A program made the position numbers and the translations under genes. The notes beneath the pieces are model-generated. The model did not search any database. It had not been told where the DNA came from and saw only the letters and a program-made list of their open reading frames with translations. 64,000 nt of DNA from contig NZ_JABFDK010000005.1 in assembly GCF_013403865.1 (NCBI RefSeq), forward strand, positions 1 through 64,000, read 5' to 3'. The stretch comes from Winogradskyella costae (lineage in GTDB: Bacteria > Bacteroidota > Bacteroidia > Flavobacteriales > Flavobacteriaceae). Below are positions 53,073 through 62,539 of this stretch, piece after piece. The stretch's first letter is position 1, and each line of letters opens with the position of its first letter.

Positions 53073-53139
53073 AAAGTGTTGAAAACGTTTTGACACTTTT
53101 AGCAGAGGTAAAACTCTGAATTATATTATGCATGCATAA
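53073..53139. promoter_or_regulatory. Palindromic elements between htpG and fabH
   Basis: AAAACGTTTT (53082-53091) is a perfect 10-bp palindrome flanked by AGTGT and ACACT in imperfect symmetry. A second perfect palindrome, TTATGCATGCATAA, lies at 53126-53139. Both are in the divergent promoter region and may bind a repressor; no regulator is identified. Confidence 0.3.
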
Positions 53140-53239
53140 CGAATCTAAATTCTATTAAAAATAAATTGTATCTTATATCTTAAATTGCTGAACCAAATAA
53201 TAAGTTTTCCGATGTTTCGGAAACGAAAATAAATTTTCG

Positions 53240-54250
53240 ATGTACAATTCTAAAATAATAGGCTTAGGTAAATATGTGCCAGACAATATTGTAACTAATG
53301 ATGACTTATCTAAGCTCATGGATACAAATGATGAATGGATACAAGAGCGGACAGGTATAAAAGAGCGTCGTTGGGTAGAAAAGGGTAGTGGAGACACTAC
53401 AGCAACCATGGGTGTGAAAGCAGCTAAAATGGCTATTGAACGTGCGGGGATTGATAAAGATGACATCGACTTTATCATTTTTGCAACCTTGAGTCCTGAT
53501 ATGTATTTTCCGGGTCCAGGTGTACAAGTGCAACATGCTTTAGATATAAAAACGGTTGGAGCGCTAGATGTGCGTAATCAGTGTTCTGGGTTTGTATATG
53601 CCATATCTGTAGCCGATAATTTTATTAAAACAGGAATGTATAAAAACATCCTAGTTATAGGAAGTGAATTGCATTCTTTTGGTTTAGATAAAACGACGAG
53701 AGGTCGTGGAGTATCTGTGATTTTTGGTGACGGAGCAGGAGCTGCCATTTTAACTAGAGAAGAGGATAACTCAAAAGGAATTTTATCTACACATTTACAT
53801 TCAGAAGGTGAACATGCTGAAGAATTAGTACTCATTGCTCCAGGAATGGGTAAACGCTGGGTAAGTGATATTTTAGCTGATAATGATCCTGATGATGTTA
53901 GTTATTTTCCACATATGAATGGACAATTTGTATTTAAAAATGCTGTGGTTCGTTTTAGTGAGGTGATTATGGAAGGTTTAATGAAAAATAAGCTTGAGGT
54001 TTCTGATATCGATATGTTAATTCCCCATCAAGCCAATTTACGAATTTCACAATTTATACAACGCAAGTTCAAGTTAAATGATGATCAAGTATTTAATAAC
54101 ATACAGAAATACGGTAACACTACAGCAGCCTCTATTCCAATTGCATTAACTGAAGCTTGGGAAGAAGGTAAAATAAAAGAAGGAGATACTGTTGTATTAG
54201 CTGCTTTCGGTAGCGGATTTACTTGGGGAAGTGTAATTATGAAGTGGTAA
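53240..54250 (+). CDS. fabH: Beta-ketoacyl-ACP synthase III
   Basis: This 336-aa enzyme starts fatty acid synthesis by condensing acyl-CoA with malonyl-ACP. The catalytic triad is present: Cys115 in NQCSGFVYA, His263 in PHQANLRIS and Asn293 in YGNTTAAS. The opening (YVPDNIVTNDDL, DEWIQERTGIKERRW) is typical. TTCG ends 2 bp before the ATG, so the transcript may be leaderless. A single fabH-like gene away from other fab genes may be a paralogue with a different chain preference. Confidence 0.93.
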   Translation: MYNSKIIGLGKYVPDNIVTNDDLSKLMDTNDEWIQERTGIKERRWVEKGSGDTTATMGVKAAKMAIERAGIDKDDIDFIIFATLSPDMYFPGPGVQVQHALDIKTVGALDVRNQCSGFVYAISVADNFIKTGMYKNILVIGSELHSFGLDKTTRGRGVSVIFGDGAGAAILTREEDNSKGILSTHLHSEGEHAEELVLIAPGMGKRWVSDILADNDPDDVSYFPHMNGQFVFKNAVVRFSEVIMEGLMKNKLEVSDIDMLIPHQANLRISQFIQRKFKLNDDQVFNNIQKYGNTTAASIPIALTEAWEEGKIKEGDTVVLAAFGSGFTWGSVIMKW

Positions 54251-54337
54251 ACAAATCCCTTTGAGAAAAGGGATCTTATGAAGTTTAAATCAAAATTATT
54301 GGTTGAAAATATTATATAAAAACGAGAAAGATTAATT

Positions 54338-54520
54338 ATGAAAAATAACTTGGGATTTGTCGGATTTATCGCAATCATTTTTTTGACTTTTGGAATTACG
54401 TATTTAGATTTTGATAATCTAAATTTTGGAGATAATTACAAGGCATATGTTATGTTAATCGTCGGGATTTTATTGTTTTCTTTTGTGCTTTATGGACGTA
54501 AAAAGAACAGCAACAACTAA
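54338..54520 (+). CDS. Small two-helix membrane protein
   Basis: This 60-aa protein has two hydrophobic helices (GFVGFIAIIFLTFGITYL and AYVMLIVGILLFSFVLYG) joined by an acidic loop and ending in a basic tail (RKKNSNN). It starts 87 bp after fabH and ends 12 bp before the amidohydrolase gene, so it may share a transcript with the latter. I do not recognise a family. Confidence 0.65.
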   Translation: MKNNLGFVGFIAIIFLTFGITYLDFDNLNFGDNYKAYVMLIVGILLFSFVLYGRKKNSNN

Positions 54521-54532
54521 ACCTCATTCTCA

Positions 54533-55831
54533 ATGCACAAATTATTCCTCTTATTATTCCTAGCCCTTTGTTCACTAGCAAGTTTATGCGCCCAACAAAA
54601 TGAGGTCTACATTAAAGCCGGACTTCTATACGACAGTGAACAAAATGTTATTATAAAAGATAAAGTAGTTCATATTAAAGGCAATACAATTATATCTATT
54701 GGTGATCTTAATTCCATTCCAGAGCATGCTGAAATTTTAGATTTAACTGAATACACGGTGCTTCCGGGGCTTATTGATGCACATACCCATGTGCTTTTTT
54801 CGCAAGATGCAAGCGAAGATTTTTCAGAACATAGCATTCACTCACTCACTATGGAAAGTGATGCCATAAGGGCACTCAGAGGTTCAAAACGTGCGAAATC
54901 TTATTTAGACGTTGGCATCACAACAGTGAAAGATCTTGGTAATTCAGGATTGTTTTTAGATGTTGCTTTACGTGATGCGATTAATGAAGGGACTATTGAT
55001 GGCCCACGAATTTTTGCGTCAGGACCAATTATGGCCGCAACAGGTGGTCAAGTTTATGGTGTGTCTCCAAAACATCAAGACCTTATCGATTTAGAGTACC
55101 GGATTATAAATGGGGTAGAAGATGCTAAAATTGCAGTAAGAGAACACGTGAATCAAAAGGTTGATCTTATAAAGATCTGCGCAGACAACATTCCTAACAA
55201 TACACATTTATCTATTGCAGAAATGAAAGCTATTGTAAAAACGGCCTATGGATATGATCTTACCGTTGTTGCACATTCTATAACCAATCAATCGGCATGG
55301 AATGCCATACATGCTGGTGTCCATGGGATTGAACATGGTTTTAATTTAGCGGATTCTACATTAACTTTAATGGCTAATAAAAAGGTGTTTTTGGTCCCTA
55401 CCGAAAATAGTAACGCCTATATGCAAACATATAGTAAACTTGCAGGTTATGACAATGATGATTTAGGTTGGGTAGATAATTATTTAGATAGAATGAAAAG
55501 CAGACTTACAAGAGCTATCAAAAAGGGTGTCACCATTGTGGCCGGCTCGGATAACTATACAGATATTGGTGGTACGCGTGGCGAATCGTCAAAAGATATG
55601 TTTCGTGCTTATTTTGAAGCAGGAATGAAACCTTTAGATATTCTACAATCGGCCACTTACCTTTCTGCGGTTAGTTTAAATAAAGAAAATGAAATAGGGA
55701 CACTGAAGTCTGGTGCAAAAGCAGATATAATTGCGGTCAAAGGAAATGTAACTACCGATTTTATAAATACCATAGAAGATGTTGTATTTGTAATGAGGGA
55801 TGGAAAAGTATACCTCAATAACCTTAATTAA
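54533..55831 (+). CDS. Secreted amidohydrolase family protein
   Basis: This 432-aa protein has a signal peptide (cleavage near SLCAQ). Its amidohydrolase fold has the HxH metal site His84/His86 in IDAHTHV, a candidate bridging Lys in VDLIKICAD, metal His in VVAHS and GIEHGF, and catalytic Asp in AGSDNYT. It resembles secreted imidazolonepropionase-like and dipeptidase-like amidohydrolases of Bacteroidota. The substrate is unknown, and it probably acts in the periplasm. Confidence 0.9.
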   Translation: MHKLFLLLFLALCSLASLCAQQNEVYIKAGLLYDSEQNVIIKDKVVHIKGNTIISIGDLNSIPEHAEILDLTEYTVLPGLIDAHTHVLFSQDASEDFSEHSIHSLTMESDAIRALRGSKRAKSYLDVGITTVKDLGNSGLFLDVALRDAINEGTIDGPRIFASGPIMAATGGQVYGVSPKHQDLIDLEYRIINGVEDAKIAVREHVNQKVDLIKICADNIPNNTHLSIAEMKAIVKTAYGYDLTVVAHSITNQSAWNAIHAGVHGIEHGFNLADSTLTLMANKKVFLVPTENSNAYMQTYSKLAGYDNDDLGWVDNYLDRMKSRLTRAIKKGVTIVAGSDNYTDIGGTRGESSKDMFRAYFEAGMKPLDILQSATYLSAVSLNKENEIGTLKSGAKADIIAVKGNVTTDFINTIEDVVFVMRDGKVYLNNLN

Positions 55832-55852
55832 TCATTTATAGTCAAAATTAAA

Positions 55853-55884
55853 AAAAGCCCAAACAAGAATCTGTTTGGGCTTTT
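55853..55884. terminator. Bidirectional intrinsic terminator
   Basis: AAAAGCCCAAACA pairs perfectly with TGTTTGGGCTTTT around AGAATC. On the + strand it lies 22 bp past the amidohydrolase stop. The longer T run is on the minus strand, where it follows the motif GGTTAATAGCTGAAAAGC; the nearest minus-strand gene upstream ends 220 bp away at 56103. Confidence 0.82.
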
Positions 55885-56102
55885 CAGCTATTAACCAACT
55901 TAACTAACACTATTATAAAAATTAATTTATAATTACTATTACTTAAAACTTATACTATACTAGACGTAAAAAGTTCAATTATATTTCATCCGATTTGGCT
56001 TTTAACGTGCATTTAACAAAAACCTTAAATTTGCGTTTCGGTTTTTCCTTATTTAATAGTTACGTATTAACACTAGGCTCATTTAACTATTAAATAATTG
56101 AT

Positions 56103-58547
56103 TTAAAACATGCCGCCCCCTTCTTTAACGTCATTATCACGCTGTTTACGAGATTTAGCTCTGTATTTTCCCCCACCAAAACGGTAAGATAAGCGTGCTG
56201 AGATTTGTTGACTTTCCCAATTAAATCGTCCCTCTTGTGCATAAGGTCTTTCACTTGTAAATTCTGCATACATAGTATTGAAGATGTCATTATAACTTAA
56301 GCTGAAATTAGCTTTCTTTTCCATAAAGCTATAGTTAAGACCTAGGTTAACCATAAGCATATCGCTCATTTCGAATTGAATATTTTTACTTTTTGCTCTA
56401 TACATTCCAAAAGCAGAAAAGCTTAGACTTTCACTTACTTTAAAATTGTTAAAGGCTCTGGCACTCCAGGCAACGTTATCAACTTCTACGGTGTTTAAAA
56501 CAATATCTTGGTTGCCATCAAATGATTCTGCTATACTTTTTTGGGTTTGAGAGAATAAATCGAAACTAGCATTAACACTCCACCATTTTGTGAAACGATA
56601 ATTTGAAGACACTTCCACACCATATGAGGTACTGTTGTCAAAATTCATATTCGTCATAATCAAACGATTGATGTCTGTTCTGTCAATGAGAATGGCTTGT
56701 TGAATTTCATCTTCAATGATTCTATAAAATACTCCAGAAGTTATGCTTCCTTTTTCAAATTGTCTGGTATAATTTGTTTCAACAGAATTAGTGAATTGTG
56801 GACGCAATTCTTGATTTCCAAATTGCGAAATTAATGGTGTACTCCATTCTGGTAAGGGGTTTACTTGTCCAATTCCAGGTCGGTCTATTCTCCTACTATA
56901 ACTTAATTGATATGAGTTTTTGTCCGAAGAGGTGTAGGTAATAAAGGCTGAAGGGTACAACTCAAAGTAGTCATTTTCAAAAGGAATAGTTAAGTCTTCA
57001 TTTGAATCTAAATCTTTTTTAAAGGCTTCAGAAGTGACGTTTACTGTTTCGGCTCTAACTCCTACTTGATAACTCCATTTTTCTATTTTTTTGCCATACG
57101 TCGCGTAAGCAGAATAAATATCTCTCGTGTAATCAAATTGTGTGGTGGTTGGAATATAGGCGCCAAATATGTTTCTTTCACGACTATCGGATTCATAAAA
57201 AATACCAGTGTCAAACAAGCGGGCCTCTAAACCTAGTTCTAATTTTGTTGTTTCTGATATGGGATTAACATAATCTAAATTTATAGTCGTATTTGTCCTG
57301 TCTGTATCAGTGTCTTCTATAAAATTCGGACGTTGTGAATTGTAAAATATATTGTTGGTGTCACCTAAGCCCTCGTAAGTATTATAGTCAACTTCAAGCT
57401 CTATATTATGACCGTCTTCATTAAAACTATGTTTGTAATTAAAGTTGTATTGTTGTGAATCATTATCTACCTCTCCATTCATAAATTGAGATTCATTTAG
57501 ACTTGGGTTGGTGAGATAAAGAATTTCAGAATTTACAATCGGTTTGCCATTGAATGTGTTTTGATTAGTGAAAATTGAAATCGTGTTCTTATCATTTAAA
57601 TAATAATCGAGACCGATTTTAAATAGGTGTGATTTATTATTGTTTAAAATGTCGAAATTTTGCTGAATGTCTTGTTCAGTTCTGTTAAACCCACCATCAT
57701 TCGCATTCTTAACAATGCTATTACTGTAAGAACCGTAAAAATTGAGTTTACCATTTCGATAATTGGCATCAATAGAGCTATTGAATTTTGGTTCAATATC
57801 ATAAGCTAAGCCAAAATTAACATTCCCATTAAAACCAATTTGTGTGTTTTTATGAAGCACAATATTTATTATACCACTCATCCCCTCAGGGTTGTATTTT
57901 GCTGAAGGGTTGGTAATTAATTCAATACTTTTTATAGATGTGGACGGAATTTGTTTTAACAATTGTTCTGCTGGAATGTTAGACAATTTACCGTCGACCA
58001 TAACGCGTACATTTTGATTACCACGCAAGCTTATAGCACCAGATTGTTGATCGACGCTAACTGAAGGTAAGTTGTTCATAATCTCACTTGCTGTAGCCCC
58101 TGCAGTTTGTAAATCCTTACCTATCGTAATTACTTTTCTGTCAACGCGCTGTTGAATGGTAGAGACATCGGCTACAATAGTAACTTCATCTAACCCTGTT
58201 GATTCTTCTACAAGCTTTATATCCCCAAGATTAGGAGTATAGTTACTTTTACCAACAATGACATTTTTATCTATGGTCTTAAAGCCAACAAATTGAATAG
58301 ACACAATGACTTTTCCTTCGGGTATATTTGTAATTTCAAATGTTCCATCGTCATTAGTAATACCTCCTGTAATTATTTTATTGGTCATATCTTTTATGAC
58401 AATATTTACATACGGTAAAGGTTCGTTGAGTTCCGCATCTAAGACGCGTCCTGAAACAGAACCGTTTTTAATATCAGAGATAGAGTTGGGTTGTGCACTT
58501 ATAAAGGTTGATGAGACCATTATAAGTATGAGTAAGAAATGCTTCAT
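56103..58547 (-). CDS. TonB-dependent receptor-like outer membrane beta-barrel protein
   Basis: This 814-aa outer membrane protein has a signal peptide (cleavage near FISAQ). A carboxypeptidase-regulatory-like domain follows (~30-110; GSVSGRVLDAELNEPLPYVNIVIKD). A plug follows (~135-225; TAGATASEIMNNLPSVSVDQQSGAISLRGNQNVRVMVDG) and then a C-terminal barrel ending in FSLSYNDIFNTMYAEF...LSYRFGGGKYR. This is the 'outer membrane beta-barrel family' group of TonB-linked receptors. No SusD partner is adjacent, so the ligand is unknown. Confidence 0.92.
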   Translation of the reverse strand: MKHFLLILIMVSSTFISAQPNSISDIKNGSVSGRVLDAELNEPLPYVNIVIKDMTNKIITGGITNDDGTFEITNIPEGKVIVSIQFVGFKTIDKNVIVGKSNYTPNLGDIKLVEESTGLDEVTIVADVSTIQQRVDRKVITIGKDLQTAGATASEIMNNLPSVSVDQQSGAISLRGNQNVRVMVDGKLSNIPAEQLLKQIPSTSIKSIELITNPSAKYNPEGMSGIINIVLHKNTQIGFNGNVNFGLAYDIEPKFNSSIDANYRNGKLNFYGSYSNSIVKNANDGGFNRTEQDIQQNFDILNNNKSHLFKIGLDYYLNDKNTISIFTNQNTFNGKPIVNSEILYLTNPSLNESQFMNGEVDNDSQQYNFNYKHSFNEDGHNIELEVDYNTYEGLGDTNNIFYNSQRPNFIEDTDTDRTNTTINLDYVNPISETTKLELGLEARLFDTGIFYESDSRERNIFGAYIPTTTQFDYTRDIYSAYATYGKKIEKWSYQVGVRAETVNVTSEAFKKDLDSNEDLTIPFENDYFELYPSAFITYTSSDKNSYQLSYSRRIDRPGIGQVNPLPEWSTPLISQFGNQELRPQFTNSVETNYTRQFEKGSITSGVFYRIIEDEIQQAILIDRTDINRLIMTNMNFDNSTSYGVEVSSNYRFTKWWSVNASFDLFSQTQKSIAESFDGNQDIVLNTVEVDNVAWSARAFNNFKVSESLSFSAFGMYRAKSKNIQFEMSDMLMVNLGLNYSFMEKKANFSLSYNDIFNTMYAEFTSERPYAQEGRFNWESQQISARLSYRFGGGKYRAKSRKQRDNDVKEGGGMF

Positions 58548-58661
58548 TTTTGATTGAAATTTTAGTTATTTTTTGGATTGCTTTAACAGTTTGTTTAACA
58601 GTAGACGACTATATTTATGTTGTGTTACCTTAAAAAAATCACTTAACATTATTTTAACATT

Positions 58662-59024
58662 ATGAAGAAAACAACATTAGTTATCGGAGCGTCACTAAAA
58701 CCTGAGCGCTATTCTAACATTGCCATAAAACGATTAAGAAGATATAACCATGAAGTCAAAGCCTTTGGGTTAAAAACTGGCGTAGTCGAAGATGTATCTA
58801 TTGATACAGAATTAATGCCTTACAAAGAAATAGATACAGTAACATTGTATCTTAATCCACAACGTCAAAAACCATACTATGATTATATTATTGGTTTAAG
58901 CCCTAAACGTATCATTTTTAATCCAGGAACTGAAAACCCAGAATTTTACAATATTCTAGAACAGCATAATATTGATTATGAAGTGGCTTGTACTTTAGTT
59001 TTATTGAGCACCGAACAATATTAA
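58662..59024 (+). CDS. CoA-binding domain protein (YccU-like)
   Basis: This 120-aa Rossmann-fold protein has the pattern TLVIGASLKPERYSNIAIKRL at the start and IIFNPGTENPEF later, as in the small CoA-binding family. It is a probable CoA or nucleotide binder of unknown role. It overlaps the convergent symporter gene's stop by 4 bases. Confidence 0.85.
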   Translation: MKKTTLVIGASLKPERYSNIAIKRLRRYNHEVKAFGLKTGVVEDVSIDTELMPYKEIDTVTLYLNPQRQKPYYDYIIGLSPKRIIFNPGTENPEFYNILEQHNIDYEVACTLVLLSTEQY

Positions 59025-60466
59025 GCCTTCTTTTTAATAAGAAGTAATCCTAGGAACATTAATAAACCATTATAGATTAGTATCTCGAATCCGATTTCGT
59101 GGCCATTAAATAATTCTTTAGAATACAGATTTAGGATATAAGACAGGAGTGGTGCTACTAAGGCGATAATCCACACTAATCTATCTTTAATCTGAAATTT
59201 GGTAATTAAACCAAAAGCAAATAGGCCTAATAATGGACCATAAGTGTAACCTGCGGCTTTAAAGAGTTCCCAAATGACAGAGACATCAGTAAAAATGATA
59301 TCGAATAATAATATGACGAAAACGAGTACAGCACTAAAGCCAATGTGTACACGTTTCCTTAAACCTCTTCGCTTAGTTTCAGGTTTGTTTTCAATATCTA
59401 AAATATCGAAACAGAATGAGGTAGTAAGCGATGTTAAAGCAGAATCTGCACTAGAATAAGCAGCCGCAATTAAACCGAGTAAAAAGAAGGCTGAGGTTAC
59501 AATTCCTATTTCTGGAAGCATTGCTATGGTTGGGAATAAATCGTCTTTAGATGCTGTAATTCCATTTTTAGCGGCGTACTGTGTTAACATTAAACCGAGG
59601 ACTAAAAAGAGGATGTTTACAAAAATGAGAACCACACTAAAGGTCACCATGTTTTTCTGAGCATCTTTTAAATTACGACAGGTTAGGTTTTTTTGCATCA
59701 TATCTTGGTCTAAGCCAGTCATGGTGATGGTGATGAATATTCCAGATAGAAAACTCTTCCAGAAATATTGAGAATCATTACCATCTTCAAAGAAAAATAC
59801 CTTACTAAGATTGCTTTCTTTGGTATACGTAATGATGTCTCCAATACTATTTAAATCTAAAGCAGATGCCAAAAACACAATGGTCACAACTACCGAAACT
59901 AACATAAATAATGTCTGAAGCGTGTCGGTGAAAATAATGGTTTTTATACCTCCTCTAAAGGTATACAACCAAATTAATGCAATGGTAATAATTACGGTTA
60001 CCGCAAAAGGAATATCGAATAAATCAAACACTAAAAGTTGCAGAACTTTAGCAACTAAAAACAAACGAAACGAAGCACCAACAGTTCTAGAAATAAGAAA
60101 AGCAACAGAACCTGTTTTATAACTGACAATGCCAAAACGGTCTTTTAAATATGTGTAGATGGAGGTGAGATTTAGGCTATAATAAAGTGGTAATAATACA
60201 TACGCAATTATTAAATATCCAAAAAAGTACCCAAAAACAACTTGTAGATATCCAAACTGTTTGGCTTCAATGGCACCAGGAACAGAAATAAAAGTCACGC
60301 CAGATAATGATGCGCCAATCATCCCAAATGCTACCAAATACCAAGGAGCAGATTTGTTAGCCTTAAAAAAAGCAGCATTAGAATCTTCTTTCCCCGTGAA
60401 ATAAGAAATTAAAATAAGCAATCCAAAGTAGCATACAATTAAAAGGAGGATTGATGTTGGTGACAT
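59021..60466 (-). CDS. Sodium:solute symporter family transporter
   Basis: This 481-aa inner membrane protein has about 13 hydrophobic helices and the SSF signatures GMIGASLSGVTFISVPG near the start and AAAYSSADSALTSLTTSF later (helix 8 region, probable Na+ site). It takes up a small organic solute with sodium; the substrate is unknown. It is divergent from recR across 165 bp and convergent with the CoA-binding gene. Confidence 0.92.
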   Translation of the reverse strand: MSPTSILLLIVCYFGLLILISYFTGKEDSNAAFFKANKSAPWYLVAFGMIGASLSGVTFISVPGAIEAKQFGYLQVVFGYFFGYLIIAYVLLPLYYSLNLTSIYTYLKDRFGIVSYKTGSVAFLISRTVGASFRLFLVAKVLQLLVFDLFDIPFAVTVIITIALIWLYTFRGGIKTIIFTDTLQTLFMLVSVVVTIVFLASALDLNSIGDIITYTKESNLSKVFFFEDGNDSQYFWKSFLSGIFITITMTGLDQDMMQKNLTCRNLKDAQKNMVTFSVVLIFVNILFLVLGLMLTQYAAKNGITASKDDLFPTIAMLPEIGIVTSAFFLLGLIAAAYSSADSALTSLTTSFCFDILDIENKPETKRRGLRKRVHIGFSAVLVFVILLFDIIFTDVSVIWELFKAAGYTYGPLLGLFAFGLITKFQIKDRLVWIIALVAPLLSYILNLYSKELFNGHEIGFEILIYNGLLMFLGLLLIKKKA

Positions 60467-60618
60467 GATAGTAAGTTTTAGTATAATTTATGAAAGTAAT
60501 GTATTTCAAAAAATAAGACTGTCTTTAAAGAGAATTAATTATTAAAAATATTATGATAATCGGTAATTTACTTAAAAATAGACTTTTAAAACAACCTCTT
60601 TTTATGTCCAAAAATCTT

Positions 60619-60626
60619 TACCTTCG
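60619..60626 (+). promoter_or_regulatory. -7 element upstream of recR
   Basis: TACCTTCG matches the relaxed TAnnTTyG form and ends 5 bp before the recR ATG, so the transcript would be leaderless or nearly so. Confidence 0.45.
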
Positions 60627-60631
60627 CGCCT

Positions 60632-61249
60632 ATGGAATTTTCATCAAAACTCTTAGAAAACGCAGTTAACGAAATGTCGCAATTACCAGGAATAGGTAAG
60701 CGTACGGCTTTACGTTTAGTGTTACATATGTTGCGACAGCCAGAAAATCAAACCTTTCAATTAGCAAATGCGTTAACAAAGGTAAGAGCAGAAATTAATT
60801 TTTGTAAATCGTGTCATAATATTAGTGATACTGTTTTGTGTGAAATATGTTCAAACCCAAAACGCAATAGTGAGTTAATTTGTGTGGTTGAAGATATTAG
60901 AGACGTTATGGCGGTAGAAAATACAAGCTCATTTAAAGGATTGTACCATGTTTTGGGCGGGAAAATATCCCCAATGGATGGTATTGGTCCTCAAGATTTA
61001 AATATCACATCTTTAGTAGAAAAAGTAAAGTCAGGTAAAGTAAAAGAATTGATTTTTGCTATGAGTCCAACAATGGAAGGAGACACCACAAACTTTTATA
61101 TCTTTAGGCAAATTCAAGAATATAATGTAGCGACATCAACTATAGCAAGGGGAGTCGCTGCTGGGAATGAATTAGAATACACAGACGAAATCACTTTAGG
61201 CCGCAGTATTATTGATCGTGTACCTTTTGAAGCGTCTTTAAAATCTTAA
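60632..61249 (+). CDS. recR: Recombination mediator RecR
   Basis: This 205-aa protein works with RecO and RecF to load RecA at gaps. It has the helix-hairpin-helix start ([20 protein letters not shown]), a four-Cys zinc site (CKSC...CEIC), and a Toprim domain ([31 protein letters not shown]). Length and order are typical. Confidence 0.96.
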   Translation: MEFSSKLLENAVNEMSQLPGIGKRTALRLVLHMLRQPENQTFQLANALTKVRAEINFCKSCHNISDTVLCEICSNPKRNSELICVVEDIRDVMAVENTSSFKGLYHVLGGKISPMDGIGPQDLNITSLVEKVKSGKVKELIFAMSPTMEGDTTNFYIFRQIQEYNVATSTIARGVAAGNELEYTDEITLGRSIIDRVPFEASLKS

Positions 61250-61348
61250 TCTTATTTTGAAATATACTAGCTCAAAATATTATTTAAGTCTACTTATTTT
61301 ATTTAGGACGTTCTATGTGTCCTTAAAAAAAACAACGAATATTAGCAC

Positions 61349-62449
61349 ATGAAACTATCTGTCATCATATTAAATTATAATGTCCGCTACTTTTTGGAGT
61401 TATGCCTAAGAAGTGTCGAAGTTGCCATTGCTGATATTGATGCTGAAATTATAGTAATTGATAACAACTCTCCTGACGATAGTTGTGCCATGGTGAAGGA
61501 ACTATTTCCTTTTATAAAATTGATTGAAAATAAAGATAATTCAGGGTTTTCAAAAGGAAATAATATAGGAGTCGCTCAGGCTAAAGGGGAGTATTTATGT
61601 ATTCTTAATCCAGATACAGTGGTGGCTGAAGATACGTTTATAAAACTTATTAACTTTACTGATAATAAGGCTAATCTCGGAATTGTAGGATGTCAACTTA
61701 TCGATGGAAAAGGAAATTTTCTTCCCGAAAGTAAACGTAATGTACCAACACCAAAAGTATCTTTAAAAAAAGTGCTAGGGAATACTAATGACTATTACGC
61801 TAATCATGTCGGCATTGAAGAAATAGGCAAAGTTGATATTTTGGTTGGGGCTTTTATGTGGTTAAAAAAAGACGTTTACGAAACTGTGAGTGGTTTCGAT
61901 GAAGACTATTTTATGTATGGCGAAGATATTGATCTGTCTTATAAAGTCGTAAAAGCAGGATATGATAATTTCTATTATGGTGAAACGACTGTAATTCACT
62001 TTAAAGGAGAGAGTACATTAAAAGACTCTAAGTACGCAAAGCGGTTCTACGGGGCCATGCAAATATTTTATAAAAAGCATTTTAAACAGAATTTATTATT
62101 TAATGCTGTGGTTTGGACGGGCATTAAAATGGCGCATCTTTTACGAAAGAATCCGGTTGCAGTAGAAATAAAGTCAAATCAATCTTATTTATATTCAGTT
62201 GATTCTGATTCGATTTTGGTGGAAAAATTACCAAAACCAACCCAGATAAAAAATATAATACAAGAGAATATTGAGAATAATAGTCTAATCGTTTATGATT
62301 TTAAAGTGTTGATTGCAAGCATTATAATCGCAGATATGAAACAGAAATCAACGCAAGAAAATATTGTTTTTAGATTTCTTTTAAAAAATAGTAAATTTAT
62401 CCTCGGAAGCGATAGCGCTGTAAATAGAGGGGAAGTACTACACTTCTAA
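61349..62449 (+). CDS. Family 2 glycosyltransferase
   Basis: This 366-aa protein begins with a GT-A domain (SVIILNYNVRYFLELCLRSV). Nucleotide-sugar and metal motifs follow (VIDNNSPDDS, NPDT, CILNPDTVV), with the acceptor-side acid in FMYGEDIDLSYKV. This matches rhamnosyl- or other cell-surface GT2 enzymes. No membrane helix is seen, so it probably works at the inner face of the membrane. It is 99 bp after recR and has its own upstream region. Confidence 0.9.
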   Translation: MKLSVIILNYNVRYFLELCLRSVEVAIADIDAEIIVIDNNSPDDSCAMVKELFPFIKLIENKDNSGFSKGNNIGVAQAKGEYLCILNPDTVVAEDTFIKLINFTDNKANLGIVGCQLIDGKGNFLPESKRNVPTPKVSLKKVLGNTNDYYANHVGIEEIGKVDILVGAFMWLKKDVYETVSGFDEDYFMYGEDIDLSYKVVKAGYDNFYYGETTVIHFKGESTLKDSKYAKRFYGAMQIFYKKHFKQNLLFNAVVWTGIKMAHLLRKNPVAVEIKSNQSYLYSVDSDSILVEKLPKPTQIKNIIQENIENNSLIVYDFKVLIASIIIADMKQKSTQENIVFRFLLKNSKFILGSDSAVNRGEVLHF

Positions 62450-62494
62450 AATGTATTTGTTGAATAAAAACCAATAAAACATCTATTTTTTTAG

Positions 62495-62502
62495 TAATTT
62501 TG
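62495..62502 (+). promoter_or_regulatory. -7 element upstream of the E2 gene
   Basis: TAATTTTG matches TAnnTTTG; a start near 62509 would leave a leader of about 30 nt before the ATG at 62540. Confidence 0.45.
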
Positions 62503-62539
62503 CACGCGATTAGCAAATAACGACCTACAAATTAAAGAT

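Noticed and set aside
54256..54273. Hairpin TCCCTTT/AAAGGGA after fabH as a terminator
   Set aside because: No T tract follows, so it is at most a weak structure.
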